A DNA stretch of 41,227 nucleotides from Desulfococcaceae bacterium HSG9 (GTDB taxonomy: Bacteria > Desulfobacterota > Desulfobacteria > Desulfobacterales > JAUCGF01), in the NCBI GenBank assembly GCA_030378005.1, contig JAUCGF010000122.1, forward strand, positions 1 to 41,227, read 5' to 3'. Position 1 is the stretch's first letter, and the number at the start of each line of letters is the position of its first letter. The translations under genes were made by a program, and so were the position numbers. The notes under the pieces were generated by a model that did not search any database, was not told where the DNA came from, and saw nothing but the letters and a program-made list of their open reading frames with translations. Below are positions 1 to 9,937 of the stretch, piece after piece.

Positions 1-60
1 AACGTCATAAAGTGATATTTATTGATTTTGTTTGTTTAACCCATTATCGCGGTGCTAATA

Positions 61-621
61 ATGAATAAAAAATCTTCCCATGCAGAATCCACCTCAGCGG
101 AGCAGGAAAAAATAAAAACATTTAATGTCGATGATCTTGCCGTATATCCGGCGCATGGCGTCGGTCGCATTACAGCCATTGAAGCCCGTGTAGTCGGCGG
201 CGAGTCACATGATTTTTATATCATGGAAATACTTGAAAATGCTATGAAAATTATGATTCCGGTATGGAACGTCGAACAAGTGGGTTTACGAGATGTGATC
301 GAAGCCGAAGAAATACCTAAAATATATAAAATTATGCAAGATCGTCAATTAGGTGTCAACGAGGGACAAACCTGGAATCGACGCTACCGTGAATATATGG
401 AAAAATTAAAAACCGGTTCGCTCTATGATGTAGCAATTGTTTATAGGGACCTTTCGGTATTGAAGTTTACCAAAGACCTGTCTTTCGGAGAGCGTAAACT
501 GTTTGATACGGCTCAGATTCTTTTGGTGAAAGAGCTGTCAACAGCTAAAAAAACGGATGAAGACACCGTACTCTCCGAGATCGAATCTTTCTTCATTGAA
601 GAAGATATATCCGATGAATAA
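61..621 (+). CDS. carD: CarD/CdnL-family transcriptional regulator
   Basis: CarD/CdnL proteins bind the RNA polymerase beta subunit and stabilise open promoter complexes. An N-terminal RNAP-interaction (Tudor-like) domain is visible at about residues 22-85, with the family signature DLAVYPAHGVGRI and then the pattern FYIMEIL...IMIPV. A helical C-terminal DNA-binding part follows (NRRYREYMEKLKTGS, FGERKLFDTA, acidic end). At 186 aa it has a normal size. I chose ATG at 61; a GTG three codons upstream (52) is also in frame, and neither has a good Shine-Dalgarno. It is probably a housekeeping gene unrelated to the metabolic clusters downstream. Family assignment is firm; the target promoters cannot be told from the sequence. 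Confidence 0.9.
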   Translation: MNKKSSHAESTSAEQEKIKTFNVDDLAVYPAHGVGRITAIEARVVGGESHDFYIMEILENAMKIMIPVWNVEQVGLRDVIEAEEIPKIYKIMQDRQLGVNEGQTWNRRYREYMEKLKTGSLYDVAIVYRDLSVLKFTKDLSFGERKLFDTAQILLVKELSTAKKTDEDTVLSEIESFFIEEDISDE

Positions 622-674
622 GTTATGCCGATAACCGCTATCCATTAAAATAGAGGGATTGAAAAAAACAGGGA

Positions 675-1670
675 TTGAAAAAACAACTCGTCCAACCCGC
701 TGAAGCCGGTATGCGTTTGGATACTTTTATCGCCAGCCATTTCCCTGCCAATAGCCGCTCTCAAGCTTGCAAGTCTATCCGCCACGGCATGATCAAAGTG
801 AACGGAAACACTGCCAAACCCGCTTATCGGGTATCCGCCGGCGAAACAATTCAAGGGTCGATTCTTCCTGCCAAACAAATCAGAATCGAACCCGAAGCGA
901 TGGCACTTCTTACACTTTACGAAGATAGTGATATTATCGTTATCAACAAACAACCGGGGATAGTGATTCATCCGGCTGTAGGACATTATAGCGGCACCCT
1001 TGTAAACGGGCTGTTATACTGTTACCCTGAAATTAAAAACGTTGGTGATGATTTGCGCCCCGGAATCGTACATCGTCTTGATAAAGACACATCCGGAGTT
1101 ATTGTCGTAGCTCGAAATGAAGCATCCCTGGAAGTGCTTGCCGGACAGTTTAAACAACGCAAAGTTAAAAAAGAATATCTCGCACTTGTTTACGGGGAAC
1201 CGCAAGTCGAATCAGGCACGATTAAACTGCCGATTGGCCGTCATCCGTCAAATCGCAAAAAAATGTCAACGCGAAGCAAGCCCCCAAAAAAAAATCAAAT
1301 TATGAGTCGAATCAGGCCGGCGGAAACACACTGGCAGGTAGTTGAAAGATTCCACGGCGCATCATTTTTGCGGCTTGATTTAAAAACCGGCCGCACTCAC
1401 CAAGCCCGCGTCCACTGCGCGGCGATTCATCACCCCGTCATCGCTGATACTGTTTACGGAAAAACAAAACTAAAGGAAAGATTGTTAAAAGACAAGCGGT
1501 CAGACGACGATTCAAAACACGTTTTACGATTAACATCAAGGCAAATGCTACATGCAAGGCGAATATCTTTTACTCATCCCCAAACAAAAAAAAATGTAAC
1601 ATTTGAATGCCCGCTGCCTGAAGACATGCGTAAATTGTTAACTGTGCTGAAAGCGAATGCTGAAAGATAA
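675..1670 (+). CDS. rluD: RluA/RluD-family 23S rRNA pseudouridine synthase
   Basis: Converts uridine to pseudouridine in rRNA. An N-terminal S4 RNA-binding domain is seen (RLDTFIASHFP, QACKSIRHGMIKVNGN, about residues 13-65). The RluA catalytic domain follows, with the conserved GIVHRLDKDTSGVIVVARN segment that holds the catalytic Asp, and later the GRTHQARVH motif. That motif is GRTHQIRVH in most members. Length 331 aa is typical. The start is a TTG at 675; the next in-frame ATG (711) would cut into the S4 domain, so the TTG is preferred although its Shine-Dalgarno is poor. It sits 53 bp after carD. The family is certain; RluD rather than RluC/RluA is a likely but unproven choice. Confidence 0.88.
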   Translation: MKKQLVQPAEAGMRLDTFIASHFPANSRSQACKSIRHGMIKVNGNTAKPAYRVSAGETIQGSILPAKQIRIEPEAMALLTLYEDSDIIVINKQPGIVIHPAVGHYSGTLVNGLLYCYPEIKNVGDDLRPGIVHRLDKDTSGVIVVARNEASLEVLAGQFKQRKVKKEYLALVYGEPQVESGTIKLPIGRHPSNRKKMSTRSKPPKKNQIMSRIRPAETHWQVVERFHGASFLRLDLKTGRTHQARVHCAAIHHPVIADTVYGKTKLKERLLKDKRSDDDSKHVLRLTSRQMLHARRISFTHPQTKKNVTFECPLPEDMRKLLTVLKANAER

Positions 1671-1728
1671 AAAAACAGATTTTACTATGTGGAATGTACG
1701 AAACATGGTATCAGTAGATTGAAAAAGG

Positions 1729-1765
1729 AGTGCTGAACTTACAGTTTAGCACTGTCTGATTTTTA
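1729..1765 (+). terminator. Hairpin after the rluD-like gene, possible terminator
   Basis: Stem AGTGCTGAACT (1729-1739) pairs with AGTTTAGCACT (1743-1753) through 11 positions with one G-T wobble, and a T-rich stretch follows at 1760-1764. The first bases (ggagtgctgaact) resemble the palindromic repeat at 27896, so it may instead be a repeat copy. The rest of the gap 1671-1893 shows no gene. Confidence 0.45.
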
Positions 1766-1893
1766 TAAGGAATTAGAATCGTTACAAGTTGAAGTTGTCA
1801 TTTCATAATCATAATCTTAATCAAAATAATTAAGAATTCAAAATCACATTACAAATCAGGAAATCAGTCATGATTCCTAAACAGGAGGCGCGA

Positions 1894-4326
1894 ATGATCA
1901 ACCAAGCCAGAGCAGTAATAATTGGTGGCGGAATCACAGGGTGTAGTGTTCTTTATCATCTGGCAAAAGCGGGATGGAAAGATGTTGTGCTGTTAGAAAA
2001 GGGGGAGCTGACCAGCGGTGCCACTTGCCATGCTGCCGGTATGCTGACCCGGTTCAACACATCTCCCACTATTATGCGTATGCGAAAATACAGTGCGCAG
2101 TTATACAGCGAACTAAACGCTTATGAAAAGGTGGGCAGTGTCAATATTGCCGGCAGCCCGGAGATGCTCAAGACGTTGAAACGGAATGTAAGCCGGGCCA
2201 GGGGCATCGGACTTGAAGTGGGTATCATCTCACCCGAAGAAACCCTGAAATTGATTCCTTGGGCCAGTCCGGAAAATATTTACGGCGCTGTGCATATCCC
2301 GGGGGACGGCCATATAGATCCTCACGGTGCCACTTATGCCGTAGCTAAAGCCGCAACGACTCTTGGCGCTGAGATTCATACAAAAACACGAGTGACGGGT
2401 ATTGAGGTGTCTGACAACAGTGAAGTCACCTGTGTCAAAACCGATAAAGGTGATATTCGATGTGAGATTGTCATCAACGCGGCCGGGATATGGACTGCTC
2501 AAGTAGCGGCTATGGTCGGCGCCAGAGTTCCCTGCACGCCCGTAGTTCACCAACATATCGCAATGGAACCCGTTGCCGGACATGAAGTGCCGGGAGACAG
2601 TCCGACATTCAGGGATTATGAATATCTCGTTTACGGGCGTCCTGAAAGCGGTGGTTATCTCGTGGGGGGATGGGAATTGAATCCGCCGGTGCGTTGGATT
2701 GACGGTGTGCCGTGGGACCACGAATCATCAGATGTTCCCAATGACTTTGACCGGTTCGCCCCCATGTTGGAAGATACCATCAAGCGGTTCCCTTTTCTGG
2801 CTGATTCGGGTGTCATCAATCTTGTGGCTCACCCGGATGCTTTTACACCGGACAACGGCCCGTTGCTGGGTCCATGGCCGGGAGTCAGGGGATTTTGGTT
2901 CGCAGGCGCATCGTGTATGCACGGTTTTGGTGGCGGGGGCGGTTTCGGCAAGATATTGTCCGAGTGGATCACCACAGGGCAAACCGAGTGGGATGTCCAT
3001 GCGTTCAGGGCATGGCGTTTCAGCCGTAATTATTCAGACCCCTATTACGCCGCCGAATGCGCACGGGAATGTTACAAATATTACTACCACACCCATTATC
3101 CCCATGATGAAAGCAATGTCATGCGGCCGCGGCGAGTCAGCGCCTTACACCACCGCTTGCAGGATTTAGGGGCGGTTTTCGGTGCAAAAAACGGCTGGGA
3201 ACGGGTTAATTATTTTGAACCAGGCAAACCGTGGCGCAGGGCCGCAGAGGAACAGCGTGAATGGGGAGGGTGGCTCAAACCGCTCTATTTTGAAACTGTC
3301 GCACGGGAAACCGAGGCGGTGCGTAAACGTGCCGGTATATTTGACATGTCCTCTTTCGGGAAAATTGAACTAAAAGGGCCGGGCGCTTTGCCGCTGATTC
3401 AACGAATCACTGCCAACGATATTGACCGTCCGTCCGGTTCCGTAACTTACACCCAGTTTCTCAATAAACTGGGGGGGATTGTCGGAGATGTGGTGGTGAC
3501 CCGTTTGGAAGCGGAGCTGTTTCGTATCATCACCGGCTCCGGTTCGATAGATTCCGATCTGGGCCATATCCGCCTTTACCAACAAACCGGCGATCCCGAA
3601 GTTATCATCACCAATGTAACCGATGATGATGCGGTGATCGGTCTATGGGGTCCTTGCGCTCGGAACATACTCCAGGCCGTAACCGATACGGATGTTTCAA
3701 ACCACAATTTTCCCTATATGACCGCAAAATATGTTGATGTCAACGGAATCAAGGTATTGGCACAACGGGTTACTTATGTGGGTGAGTCAGGTTGGGAACT
3801 CTACGTTTCGTCAACTGATGCCATTTTTGTCTGGGACAAGATATGGGCTGCCGGCGAGGAATTTAAAATAGCGGCCTGCGGTTACAAAGCCATTGATTCA
3901 TTGCGCCTTGAAAAAGGATTCCTGGCCTTTGGAAGCGACATCACACCTCTTGACAACCCCTACGAGGCACGCCTTGGATTTTGCGTGAGAACCGGTGCCG
4001 ATACCTCTTTTATAGGAAAAGATGCCATCATTAAAATAAAAGAGGAGGGCGTCGGGCGACGCCTTTGCACTCTGGTTATCGGAGATGTGGATTATCTGAC
4101 TCTGTACGGCGGAGAAGCGGTCGTAAAAAAAGGACAAGTCGTCAGCCGCTTACGAAGCGCCGGCTACGGACATCATGTCAGGAAAAACATCGGATATGCC
4201 TACCTGCCTCTGGAACTGGCTGAACAAGGCACAAAATTTGAAATCGAAATATTCGGAGAGATGATCGCGGCAGAGGTCGCACCAAACGTTCTTTATGATC
4301 CGGATGGTGAAGCCATAAGGCGTTAA
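1894..4326 (+). CDS. FAD-dependent oxidoreductase, dimethylglycine/sarcosine dehydrogenase-like (copy 1)
   Basis: Predicted to oxidise an N-methyl amine such as dimethylglycine or sarcosine and pass the one-carbon unit to tetrahydrofolate. The N-terminal DAO-type FAD domain starts with VIIGGGITGC, and HAAGM follows at about residue 46, where related dimethylglycine dehydrogenases attach FAD to His. A central FAO_M domain and a C-terminal GCV_T/aminomethyltransferase domain (from about residue 480: IELKGPGALPLIQR, YVGESGWELYV, GYKAIDSLRLEKG) complete the three-domain layout at 810 aa. ATG 1894 is chosen because AGGAGG lies 5 nt before it; an upstream in-frame ATG (1870) lacks such a site. The residue before the His is Cys, where copy 2 has Trp. 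The substrate is unknown. Confidence 0.85.
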   Translation: MINQARAVIIGGGITGCSVLYHLAKAGWKDVVLLEKGELTSGATCHAAGMLTRFNTSPTIMRMRKYSAQLYSELNAYEKVGSVNIAGSPEMLKTLKRNVSRARGIGLEVGIISPEETLKLIPWASPENIYGAVHIPGDGHIDPHGATYAVAKAATTLGAEIHTKTRVTGIEVSDNSEVTCVKTDKGDIRCEIVINAAGIWTAQVAAMVGARVPCTPVVHQHIAMEPVAGHEVPGDSPTFRDYEYLVYGRPESGGYLVGGWELNPPVRWIDGVPWDHESSDVPNDFDRFAPMLEDTIKRFPFLADSGVINLVAHPDAFTPDNGPLLGPWPGVRGFWFAGASCMHGFGGGGGFGKILSEWITTGQTEWDVHAFRAWRFSRNYSDPYYAAECARECYKYYYHTHYPHDESNVMRPRRVSALHHRLQDLGAVFGAKNGWERVNYFEPGKPWRRAAEEQREWGGWLKPLYFETVARETEAVRKRAGIFDMSSFGKIELKGPGALPLIQRITANDIDRPSGSVTYTQFLNKLGGIVGDVVVTRLEAELFRIITGSGSIDSDLGHIRLYQQTGDPEVIITNVTDDDAVIGLWGPCARNILQAVTDTDVSNHNFPYMTAKYVDVNGIKVLAQRVTYVGESGWELYVSSTDAIFVWDKIWAAGEEFKIAACGYKAIDSLRLEKGFLAFGSDITPLDNPYEARLGFCVRTGADTSFIGKDAIIKIKEEGVGRRLCTLVIGDVDYLTLYGGEAVVKKGQVVSRLRSAGYGHHVRKNIGYAYLPLELAEQGTKFEIEIFGEMIAAEVAPNVLYDPDGEAIRR

Positions 4327-4372
4327 CCGGTATCAACGTAAACATGAATTATTTCGACCTGTGAGGATAAAA

Positions 4373-4415
4373 GGGTGGGGCGCTACGCTTGCACCCACCC
4401 GAAATAAATTTTTAA
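4373..4415 (+). terminator. GC-rich hairpin with T-run between the two oxidoreductase genes
   Basis: GGGTGGG (4373-4379) pairs with CCCACCC (4394-4400), extended by GC/GC next to one bulged base, and AAATAAATTTTT follows. This is a plausible intrinsic or attenuating terminator and suggests that the two paralogues are not simply cotranscribed at equal level. Confidence 0.5.
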
Positions 4416-4463
4416 CCGCGCAGGTCAATTTTTTAAATATTTTTTAGAAAAAGGAAAATTCTC

Positions 4464-6887
4464 ATGCAAGATAGTGCGCAGGTTGTAATTATCGGAGGCG
4501 GTATCATTGGATGCAGTACGGCCTACCATTTGACCAAAATGGGATGGAAAGATGTTGTGATTCTCGAAAAAGGAGAATTGACCAGCGGTTCCACCTGGCA
4601 TGCGGCCGGGCTTGTGGGGCAGTTGCGCAGTGAACGCAACATTACCCGAATGCTGCAATACAGCGTCAGCCTCTATGAAGAACTTGAGGCCGAAACCGGA
4701 TTGACCACCGGGTGGAAAAAAAGCGGCTGCCTTCATCTCGCCAGCACAAAAGAGCGGATGTACGAGCTGAAAAAAGGGGCCACCACGGCACGTAGTTTCG
4801 GGCTGGAGATGAACATCATCTCGCCTGAAGAAGCCTATAACCTTTGCCCGATTATCACCATTGACGACATCATCGGCGCGGCGTTTATGCCAACTGACGG
4901 CCAGGCCGATCCCGCCGGAATCACTCAGGCAATGGCCAAGGGCGCGCGCAACCGGGGCGCGAAAGTTTATGAACAAACATTAGTGACCGGCTTTGAATTC
5001 GATAAAAAACGGGTGACAGCTGTAAAAACTGACAAAGGCGCAATAAAGTGTGAAATCGTGGTTAGCTGTACGGGAATGTGGGGCTATCAGGTGGGGGAAA
5101 TGCTCGGCGTCAACACACCTTTGGTTCCTTTCCAGCATCAATTTCTCGTTACCGATGAAATCGAGGGGATACCGCCGAATCTGCCAACTATTCGCGACAA
5201 AGACAGCCTGCTTTATTATAAGGACGAAGTCGGCGGTCTGGTCATGGGCGGTTACGAACGCAACGGGATTCCGTGGGCAGTTGACGGGGTGGATAATGCT
5301 TTCATATCCCAGCTCCTTGAATCCGATTTCGATCATTTCCAATCACTGGCAGACCCGGCTATGAAACGGACACCATGTCTCCAGGAAGCCGGAATCGCTC
5401 GCTTAGTCAACGGCCCGGAAGCATTCACCCCGGACGGTGACGCCATCATGGGGCCGGCTCCCGAACTCGACAACTGTTTTGTGGCCGCAGGATTCAACGC
5501 ATTCGGCATCGCTGCCGGCGGAGGTGCCGGACGGATGATGGCTGAATGGATTATTGAGGGCGAGCCGAGCCTCGACTTATGGCCGCTTGATATCCGCAGA
5601 TTCGGCAGGTATCACCATAGCCGAAAATACAATGTGGCAAGAACCGAAGAAATTTACGGCAAACATTATACCATTCATTGGCCCCATGAAGAGCATGATT
5701 CCGCACGCGGGGTGAGACGCAGTCCTCTCTATTACCAGCTCAAAGAGAAAGGCGCGGTGTATGGGGCTAAATACGGATGGGAACGGGCGAACTGGTTCGC
5801 ACCCCAAGGCGTTGAACCCAAGGACGATTTGACCTTTGGTACTCCGAACTGGTTTGAATATGTGGCGGCTGAACACAAAAACGCGCGCGAAAATGTGGTA
5901 CTCATCGATCAGACCTCTTTCTGCAAATTCGAGGTGGAAGGCCCCGGCGCTCTCGAATTTTTGAACCGGCTCTGCGCCAATCAGATCGACCAGCCTGTTG
6001 GAAAAGTGATTTACACTCAGATGTGTAATGACCGCGGCACTATTGAGTGCGATATGACTGTCGGCCGGCTTGCCGAAAACAAATTTTTACTCGTTGTCGG
6101 CACCGCCTTTGGCCTGCGCGTCTCGTGGTGGATCGAAAACCATAAACCCTCGGATAGCGCGTTTTCATTCAGAGAAGTGACTTCGGCTTATGCGGTTATC
6201 AATGTCATCGGGCCGAAATCGCGGGCACTTTTGGAAAAAACGACTGATGCCGACCTGAGTAACAGCGCCTTTTCTTTTGGAACGTGCAAAGCGTTTACCG
6301 TAGGATATGCGCCGGTCATCTCTTTTCGGGTGACATACATCGGAGAACTCGGTTACGAGCTGTATATCCCCGCCGAATTTGCCGGTCATGTATATGACAC
6401 CCTCTGGAAAGCCGGTCAGGACCTGGGCGTCAAAAATGCCGGATACCGCACCATCGCATCCACCCATCTGGAAAAAGGATACGCCGATTGGGGTTCCGAA
6501 CTCACTCCCGAATATACGCCGTTTGATGTCGGACTGGGATTCTGTGTGGCCCTTGAAAAAGATGATTTTATCGGAAAAGAAGCATTGGCAAAAATAAAGG
6601 CCCAAGGTGCCTTATGGAAACTGTGTTCCTTTACCATTGATGCTGAAAAGCCGCTCATGCTCCAGGGAAGCGCTCCGATCATTCTAAACGGAGAAGTCAT
6701 CGGAGTCACCACCAGCGCGGGTTACGGCCATACCATCGGTAAAAATATCTGCTACGGTTATATTCCGGTAGAAAGCTCCGATATTAGGGACGGATTTGAA
6801 ATCGAATCGTACAATGAGCGCTATCCGGCAACAATCCAACCGAATCGTGTCCTTTACGATCCGAAGCGAAAGAAAATACTGGCGTGA
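4464..6887 (+). CDS. FAD-dependent oxidoreductase, dimethylglycine/sarcosine dehydrogenase-like (copy 2)
   Basis: Paralogue of the preceding gene with the same three domains in 807 aa: FAD-binding VVIIGGGIIGCS, the TSGSTWHAAGL motif with a candidate flavinylation His at residue 46, FAO_M, and a C-terminal GCV_T folate domain (FCKFEVEGPGALEFLNRL, YIGELGYELYIPAEF, ASTHLEKGYADWGSEL). An AAAAAGGAAAA site lies just upstream of ATG 4464. Members of this family demethylate glycine derivatives and deliver methylene-folate or formaldehyde. Tandem copies with diverged pocket residues suggest different methylated amines, for example the two demethylation steps from dimethylglycine to glycine; that is inference. 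No partner electron-transfer flavoprotein gene is present in the window. Confidence 0.87.
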   Translation: MQDSAQVVIIGGGIIGCSTAYHLTKMGWKDVVILEKGELTSGSTWHAAGLVGQLRSERNITRMLQYSVSLYEELEAETGLTTGWKKSGCLHLASTKERMYELKKGATTARSFGLEMNIISPEEAYNLCPIITIDDIIGAAFMPTDGQADPAGITQAMAKGARNRGAKVYEQTLVTGFEFDKKRVTAVKTDKGAIKCEIVVSCTGMWGYQVGEMLGVNTPLVPFQHQFLVTDEIEGIPPNLPTIRDKDSLLYYKDEVGGLVMGGYERNGIPWAVDGVDNAFISQLLESDFDHFQSLADPAMKRTPCLQEAGIARLVNGPEAFTPDGDAIMGPAPELDNCFVAAGFNAFGIAAGGGAGRMMAEWIIEGEPSLDLWPLDIRRFGRYHHSRKYNVARTEEIYGKHYTIHWPHEEHDSARGVRRSPLYYQLKEKGAVYGAKYGWERANWFAPQGVEPKDDLTFGTPNWFEYVAAEHKNARENVVLIDQTSFCKFEVEGPGALEFLNRLCANQIDQPVGKVIYTQMCNDRGTIECDMTVGRLAENKFLLVVGTAFGLRVSWWIENHKPSDSAFSFREVTSAYAVINVIGPKSRALLEKTTDADLSNSAFSFGTCKAFTVGYAPVISFRVTYIGELGYELYIPAEFAGHVYDTLWKAGQDLGVKNAGYRTIASTHLEKGYADWGSELTPEYTPFDVGLGFCVALEKDDFIGKEALAKIKAQGALWKLCSFTIDAEKPLMLQGSAPIILNGEVIGVTTSAGYGHTIGKNICYGYIPVESSDIRDGFEIESYNERYPATIQPNRVLYDPKRKKILA

Positions 6888-6933
6888 TAGAATTCGGCTG
6901 TCACTGACTCAGATCGGAGTCGAATCGCTTCCG

Positions 6934-6976
6934 TGAAACATGATGCGTGAAACGTGAATTCACGCATCACGTTTCA
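6934..6976. repeat. 18-bp inverted repeat (GAAACGTGA family), copy 1
   Basis: TGAAACATGATGCGTGAA (6934-6951) and TTCACGCATCACGTTTCA (6959-6976) form an 18-bp stem with one mismatch and a 7-nt loop. A related copy lies at 30195-30232, so this is an interspersed palindrome rather than a gene-specific operator. It lies upstream of the CheB-CheR gene and makes the extended in-frame GTG at 6947 an unlikely start. Confidence 0.75.
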
Positions 6977-7036
6977 AAAATCACAATTGGGGGGATTTTG
7001 TCCCTGATCCTAATAAACCAAACAGGAGGAATCAAA

Positions 7037-9937
7037 ATGGCTAAAAAAAACGCCGGAAAGCCCGGTAAAACAGCACAAGAAAAGAATGACAGCTTCCCCA
7101 TTGTCGGTATTGGCGCATCTGCGGGCGGATTGGAGGCGCTTGAAGCTTTTTTTTCGCATACGCCTTCGGACAGCGGCATCGCGTTTGTCATCATCCAACA
7201 TCTCAGCCCCAAGCACAAAAGCATTATGGGCTCGCTTCTTTCCAAATATACGGAAATGGAGGTGCTGGACCAGAAAGACGGCATGAAAATCCAACCTGAC
7301 AAGGTGTATCTTAACCCGCCGAATAAAAATGTGGTGATCATCAACGGCACGCTCCAATTGATGACGCCCGTCAAAACGGGCAGCGTCAATCTGCCCATCG
7401 ATTTCTTTTTCAGGTCAATGGCTGATGACCTGGGTGAAAAGGCCATCTGCATTATTCTTTCCGGAACGGCCACGGACGGCACCCTGGGGATAAGGGCGAT
7501 CAAAGGGGAAGGCGGCTTGGCCATGGTTCAGTCTCCGGATTCGGCCAAATACGACGGCATGCCCCGAAGCGCCATTGCCACGGGAATCGTGGATTTCATC
7601 CGACCGGTTGAAAGGCTTCCGGGAGAACTCCTCAAATTCGTAAGGGCTCCCTATATCGACACCCCCAAGGCAATCAGGATTACGGATGACCAATTTTCAA
7701 ATTTCGTTCAGAAAGTATTTGTCTTGATTCGGAGAGCCACCGGGCATGATCTTTCCAATTACAAACAGACGACTATTCGCCGGCGAATCGAGCGGCGTTT
7801 GGCTGTTCACCAGATCGACAAAGTTTCACATTATGTCAAATATCTCCAGGAAACCCCGTCTGAAGTGGATATGCTTTTCAAGGATATGCTCATCGGGGTG
7901 ACCAATTTTTTCAGGGACCCTGAAGCCTTCAAAATTTTAAAAAACCAGGTACTCCCGGCAATGATCAAAACGCACTCGCCTGAAAGCGCAATCCGCATCT
8001 GGAGCATGGGATGTTCCACCGGTGAAGAGGCCTATTCTTTGGCAATCCTCTTTTCAGAGGTCATGGATATGCTGAAACTGCATTTTAATATTCAGGTTTT
8101 TGCCAGCGACATAGACGCTCAGGCCATCGATCATGCCAGACAGGGTGTTTATCCGGACAGTATTGCCGCGGATGTGTCCCAAGAAAGGCTCAATAAATAT
8201 TTTGTAAAGGAGAAAAATACCTACAAGGTCAAAAAACAGATCAGGGAGATGATCATCTTTGCCGTTCAAAGCGTGATTAAAGACCCGCCGTTTTCCAAAA
8301 TTAATCTGGTAAGCTGCCGGAACTTGCTGATCTATATGGATGGAGATTTGCAAAAAAAGGTCATCCCCCTGTGCCATTACACGTTGAACCCGGAAGGAAT
8401 CCTGTTTTTGGGCACGTCTGAAAGCATTGGCGAGTTTACCGACCATTTCCACCCTGTTGATAGCAAATGGAAGATTTTCAAACGTAAAGATGTCTATATG
8501 GAAAAACCGGTAGATTACCCCTCTATGCCTTTCTACCACGGGGCCGGAGCGTCGAGCGCCCATAACCAAAAGCAGACTGCCGAGACGGACATCCATCAAA
8601 TCGCGGAAAGAGTGATTCTTGACAGCTACGCCCCTCCGGGTGTTCTGGTCAATGAAAAATATGAGATTGTGCATTTTATGGGTAAAACAGACAAGTACCT
8701 GGAGACCCCTGTGGGCAAAGCGAACTTTAATATCTTACAGATGGCCCGCGAAGGATTGCGGTTTAAACTGACCACAGCGCTCCACAACGCGGTGAGGCAA
8801 AAAAAGACAACTGTGAATGAAGGCCTGCGAATCAAATATAATGGCAGCTTTCGAATCATCGATCTGACGGTCAGGCCAATTGTGGAAATAAACCTTCCGC
8901 ATAATTTTATGCTTGTGCTGTTTGATGATAAAACGCCTCCTGAAAAATTTTCCAAGTCAAAAGGGGAACTGTCAGAAAATGATAGAGACCCGGTGGTCAC
9001 CAGCCTTGAAAAGGAGTTGGAATCCACCAAAGAACACCTCCAGACCACCATTGAAGAGCTGGAAACTTCCAACGAAGAACTCAAATCCAACAATGAAGAG
9101 CTGCAATCCGTGAATGAAGAGTTGCAGAGTACCAACGAAGAGCTGGAAACATCCAAAGAGGAACTGCAATCCACCAATGAGGAGCTGATCACAGTCAACT
9201 CCGAACTCCAGAACAAAGTGGATGAACTGTCCGAGGTCAACAATGACATCAACAACCTTCTGGCAAGCACCGATATCGGGACAATTTTCCTGGGCACTGA
9301 CCTTTGTATCAAGCGCTTTACCCCGGCCATGACCAATATCTTCAATTTGATACCAACGGATATGGGGCGGCCCATCAGTGACATCACATCAAAAATCCGA
9401 TATAAAAATTTAACAAAAGATGGCGATGAAGTACTTAAAACACTGGCTCATAAAGAAGTGGAGGTGCAGGACAATAAAGGCTCCTGGTATGCCATGCGGA
9501 TATCGCCCTATCGGACAACGGAATATATGATTGACGGTATTGTGATTACCTTTATCGATATAAACAAAATTAAGAATGCGGAAGAGTCGCTGCATGTTTC
9601 GGAAGAACGATTCCGCAGTATTTTCGAGCAAACATCAGAATCAATTGCGCTGATAAAACCTGCTACAGGCGCGTTTATTGAATTTAACGAAAAGGCGCAC
9701 ATGACTCTCGGTTACACCCTCAAGGAATTCGCCAAGCTCAAAATATTCGACTTGGAGGCCGACAGGGCTTCCAAAGAGATGACGAAACATTTCAAGGCCG
9801 TGCTTGATAAGGGCGATGAGGTCTTGGAAACCCGACAGAAAACAAAGACCGGTGAAATTTTGAATACCCAGATCAGTTCAAAGGCCGTTGTCATTCATGG
9901 CGAGAAAATGATTCAGAGTATATGGTGGCGGTATTGA
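7037..9937 (+). CDS. CheB-CheR fusion with PAS domains (chemotaxis-type methylesterase/methyltransferase)
   Basis: Hybrid signalling protein. The CheB methylesterase domain (about residues 20-205) has the Ser motif GIGASAGG, the His motif IIQHLSP and the Asp motif LSGTATDGTLG. The CheR methyltransferase domain (about 230-490) has YKQTTIRRRIERR, the SAM-binding IWSMGCSTGEEAYSLA, FASDIDAQAID and CRNLLIYM. A PAS-like region follows, then a long heptad coiled coil rich in NEELQSTNEELE units, and two more PAS segments. ATG 7037 has AGGAGG upstream with good spacing. The protein ends abruptly inside the last PAS (IQSIWWRY), where relatives usually read on as IWRDITERK and enter a kinase. It therefore looks 3'-truncated or frameshifted. 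It may act with the histidine kinase downstream. Confidence 0.9.
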   Translation: MAKKNAGKPGKTAQEKNDSFPIVGIGASAGGLEALEAFFSHTPSDSGIAFVIIQHLSPKHKSIMGSLLSKYTEMEVLDQKDGMKIQPDKVYLNPPNKNVVIINGTLQLMTPVKTGSVNLPIDFFFRSMADDLGEKAICIILSGTATDGTLGIRAIKGEGGLAMVQSPDSAKYDGMPRSAIATGIVDFIRPVERLPGELLKFVRAPYIDTPKAIRITDDQFSNFVQKVFVLIRRATGHDLSNYKQTTIRRRIERRLAVHQIDKVSHYVKYLQETPSEVDMLFKDMLIGVTNFFRDPEAFKILKNQVLPAMIKTHSPESAIRIWSMGCSTGEEAYSLAILFSEVMDMLKLHFNIQVFASDIDAQAIDHARQGVYPDSIAADVSQERLNKYFVKEKNTYKVKKQIREMIIFAVQSVIKDPPFSKINLVSCRNLLIYMDGDLQKKVIPLCHYTLNPEGILFLGTSESIGEFTDHFHPVDSKWKIFKRKDVYMEKPVDYPSMPFYHGAGASSAHNQKQTAETDIHQIAERVILDSYAPPGVLVNEKYEIVHFMGKTDKYLETPVGKANFNILQMAREGLRFKLTTALHNAVRQKKTTVNEGLRIKYNGSFRIIDLTVRPIVEINLPHNFMLVLFDDKTPPEKFSKSKGELSENDRDPVVTSLEKELESTKEHLQTTIEELETSNEELKSNNEELQSVNEELQSTNEELETSKEELQSTNEELITVNSELQNKVDELSEVNNDINNLLASTDIGTIFLGTDLCIKRFTPAMTNIFNLIPTDMGRPISDITSKIRYKNLTKDGDEVLKTLAHKEVEVQDNKGSWYAMRISPYRTTEYMIDGIVITFIDINKIKNAEESLHVSEERFRSIFEQTSESIALIKPATGAFIEFNEKAHMTLGYTLKEFAKLKIFDLEADRASKEMTKHFKAVLDKGDEVLETRQKTKTGEILNTQISSKAVVIHGEKMIQSIWWRY

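Noticed and set aside
3..68. Open + strand frame at the left edge overlapping the carD start, possibly the end of an upstream gene
   Set aside because: Only 21 codons, no recognisable C-terminus of a family usually found before carD.
6947..7036. GTG extension of the CheB-CheR gene by 30 codons
   Set aside because: It runs through an interspersed palindrome and ignores the AGGAGG in front of ATG 7037.
8626..9387. Long - strand open frame (about 250 codons) opposite the CheB-CheR gene
   Set aside because: It is a mirror of the Glu-rich coiled-coil repeat, giving a Ser/Leu-rich low-complexity product with no ribosome site.
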